This document shows positions 5,242 to 5,892 of a stretch of DNA of 5,892 nt, one piece after another. The notes beneath the pieces are model-generated. The model was not told where the DNA came from, searched no databases, and saw nothing but the letters and a program-made list of their open reading frames with translations. The translations under genes and the position numbers were made by a program. The number at the start of each line of letters is the position of its first letter. Positions within the stretch are counted from its first letter, which is position 1. The DNA comes from Candidatus Accumulibacter sp. UBA704. Lineage in GTDB: Bacteria > Pseudomonadota > Gammaproteobacteria > Burkholderiales > Rhodocyclaceae. The stretch covers positions 8,166 to 14,057 of the forward strand of contig DBMG01000053.1 in assembly GCA_002304785.1 (NCBI GenBank). The letters are read 5' to 3'.

Positions 5242-5892
5242 TCAGAGGATCACTCCGCCACCAAGACACACTCGGCTCTCGTAAACCACCACTGACTGGC
5301 CGGGCGTCACCGCCCATTGGGGGGTAGCGAAGCGGATCTGGCAGCCGTCGGCGTCGACCCGCTCAATCTCGCATGGCGCATCGGCCTGCCGGTAGCGCGT
5401 CTTGGCCCCATAGACCCAGTGCGTATGCGGAGCCTCACCGGAAATCCACGCAAGCTGGTCGGCCTTGAGTTCATCGGCAAGCAGCGCCGGATGGTCGTGG
5501 CCCTGCACGACGTAGAGGATATTGCGCGCCATATCCTTCCTGGCCACGAACCACGCCTCGTGCTCACCGCTCTCGCTGCCTTTTCCGCCCTTCACTCCGC
5601 CGATCTGCAGGCCCTTGCGCTGGCCGAGCGTGTGGTAGGTCAAGCCATCGTGCTCACCCATTACACGGTCGTCGTCCAGGCATCGGATCTCGCCCTTCTT
5701 CGGTGGCAAATAGCGCATCAGGAATTCCTTGAACGGCCGCTCGCCGATAAAGCAGATGCCGGTTGAATCCTTCTTTACCGCCACGTGCAACCCGGCCTCC
5801 TCGGCCATCCGGCGCACGTCGCGCTTGTAGATATCGGCCAGCGGGAACAGTGTCTTCGACAGCTGCTGCTGGTTGAGGCGGTGCAGGAAGTA
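5242..5892 (-). CDS. mnmA: tRNA-specific 2-thiouridylase MnmA (C-terminal 216 residues)
   Basis: MnmA uses ATP and sulfur relayed by IscS/Tus proteins to convert U34 of tRNA-Lys, -Glu and -Gln to 2-thiouridine in the cytoplasm. The frame is open from the right window edge to TGA 5244-5242. The N-terminal part with the PP-loop ATP site and first catalytic Cys lies outside. Visible are YFLHRLNQQQLSKTLFPLAD at the edge, KKDSTGICFIGERPFKEFL with the second catalytic Cys (codon 5754-5752, equivalent to E. coli Cys199), then LTYHTLGQRKGL, ILYVVQGHDHPAL, KTRYRQ and the C-terminal beta-barrel ending TPGQSVVVYESRVCLGGGVIL. It stops a few residues after LGGG, slightly shorter than E. coli, while a Gly/Ser/Glu-rich stretch (GGKGSESGEHEA) looks longer than the E. 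coli loop. No terminator is evident after the stop, so read-through into the isomerase operon is possible. Confidence 0.97.
   Translation of the reverse strand, partial: YFLHRLNQQQLSKTLFPLADIYKRDVRRMAEEAGLHVAVKKDSTGICFIGERPFKEFLMRYLPPKKGEIRCLDDDRVMGEHDGLTYHTLGQRKGLQIGGVKGGKGSESGEHEAWFVARKDMARNILYVVQGHDHPALLADELKADQLAWISGEAPHTHWVYGAKTRYRQADAPCEIERVDADGCQIRFATPQWAVTPGQSVVVYESRVCLGGGVIL

Overview
The window looks like ordinary chromosomal DNA from a GC-rich Gram-negative proteobacterium, most likely a betaproteobacterium (Rhodocyclales or a relative). That placement is inferred from three things: an E. coli-type PurB, a DUF2322 protein directly behind it, and a cytochrome c' beside a YibF-type glutathione S-transferase. 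No mobile element, CRISPR array, rRNA or tRNA is visible.

From left to right, the minus strand first carries the N-terminal part of a periplasmic cytochrome c' (1-366, cut by the window edge). A 115-bp spacer with two tandem hairpins follows. Next is a tight two-gene unit read right to left: purB (adenylosuccinate lyase, 2180-813), then a DUF2322 gene of unknown role (802-482) whose ribosome binding site sits on the purB stop codon. A 129-bp divergent promoter region separates purB from a plus-strand YibF-like glutathione S-transferase (2310-2918), which ends in a clean GC-rich terminator. Converging on it is a translationally coupled minus-strand pair: an AGE-family sugar isomerase/epimerase (5107-3890) followed by a PfkB-family fructokinase (3890-2967). 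After a 134-bp spacer, the right edge holds the C-terminal part of mnmA (tRNA 2-thiouridylase).

The most informative unit is the isomerase/kinase pair. The epimerase-like protein keeps the catalytic His/Arg/Glu set of the YihS/mannose-isomerase branch, and the kinase resembles ScrK-type fructokinases. The economical reading is mannose (or another aldose) to fructose to fructose 6-phosphate. The pair lies between mnmA and purB, genes that in E. coli lie close together (mnmA-hflD-purB), so it may be an accessory insertion in an old housekeeping neighbourhood. I found no evidence of a wholly new system. The points most worth following are this coupled sugar cassette, the purB-DUF2322 coupling and the predicted distal-face tyrosine of the cytochrome c'.
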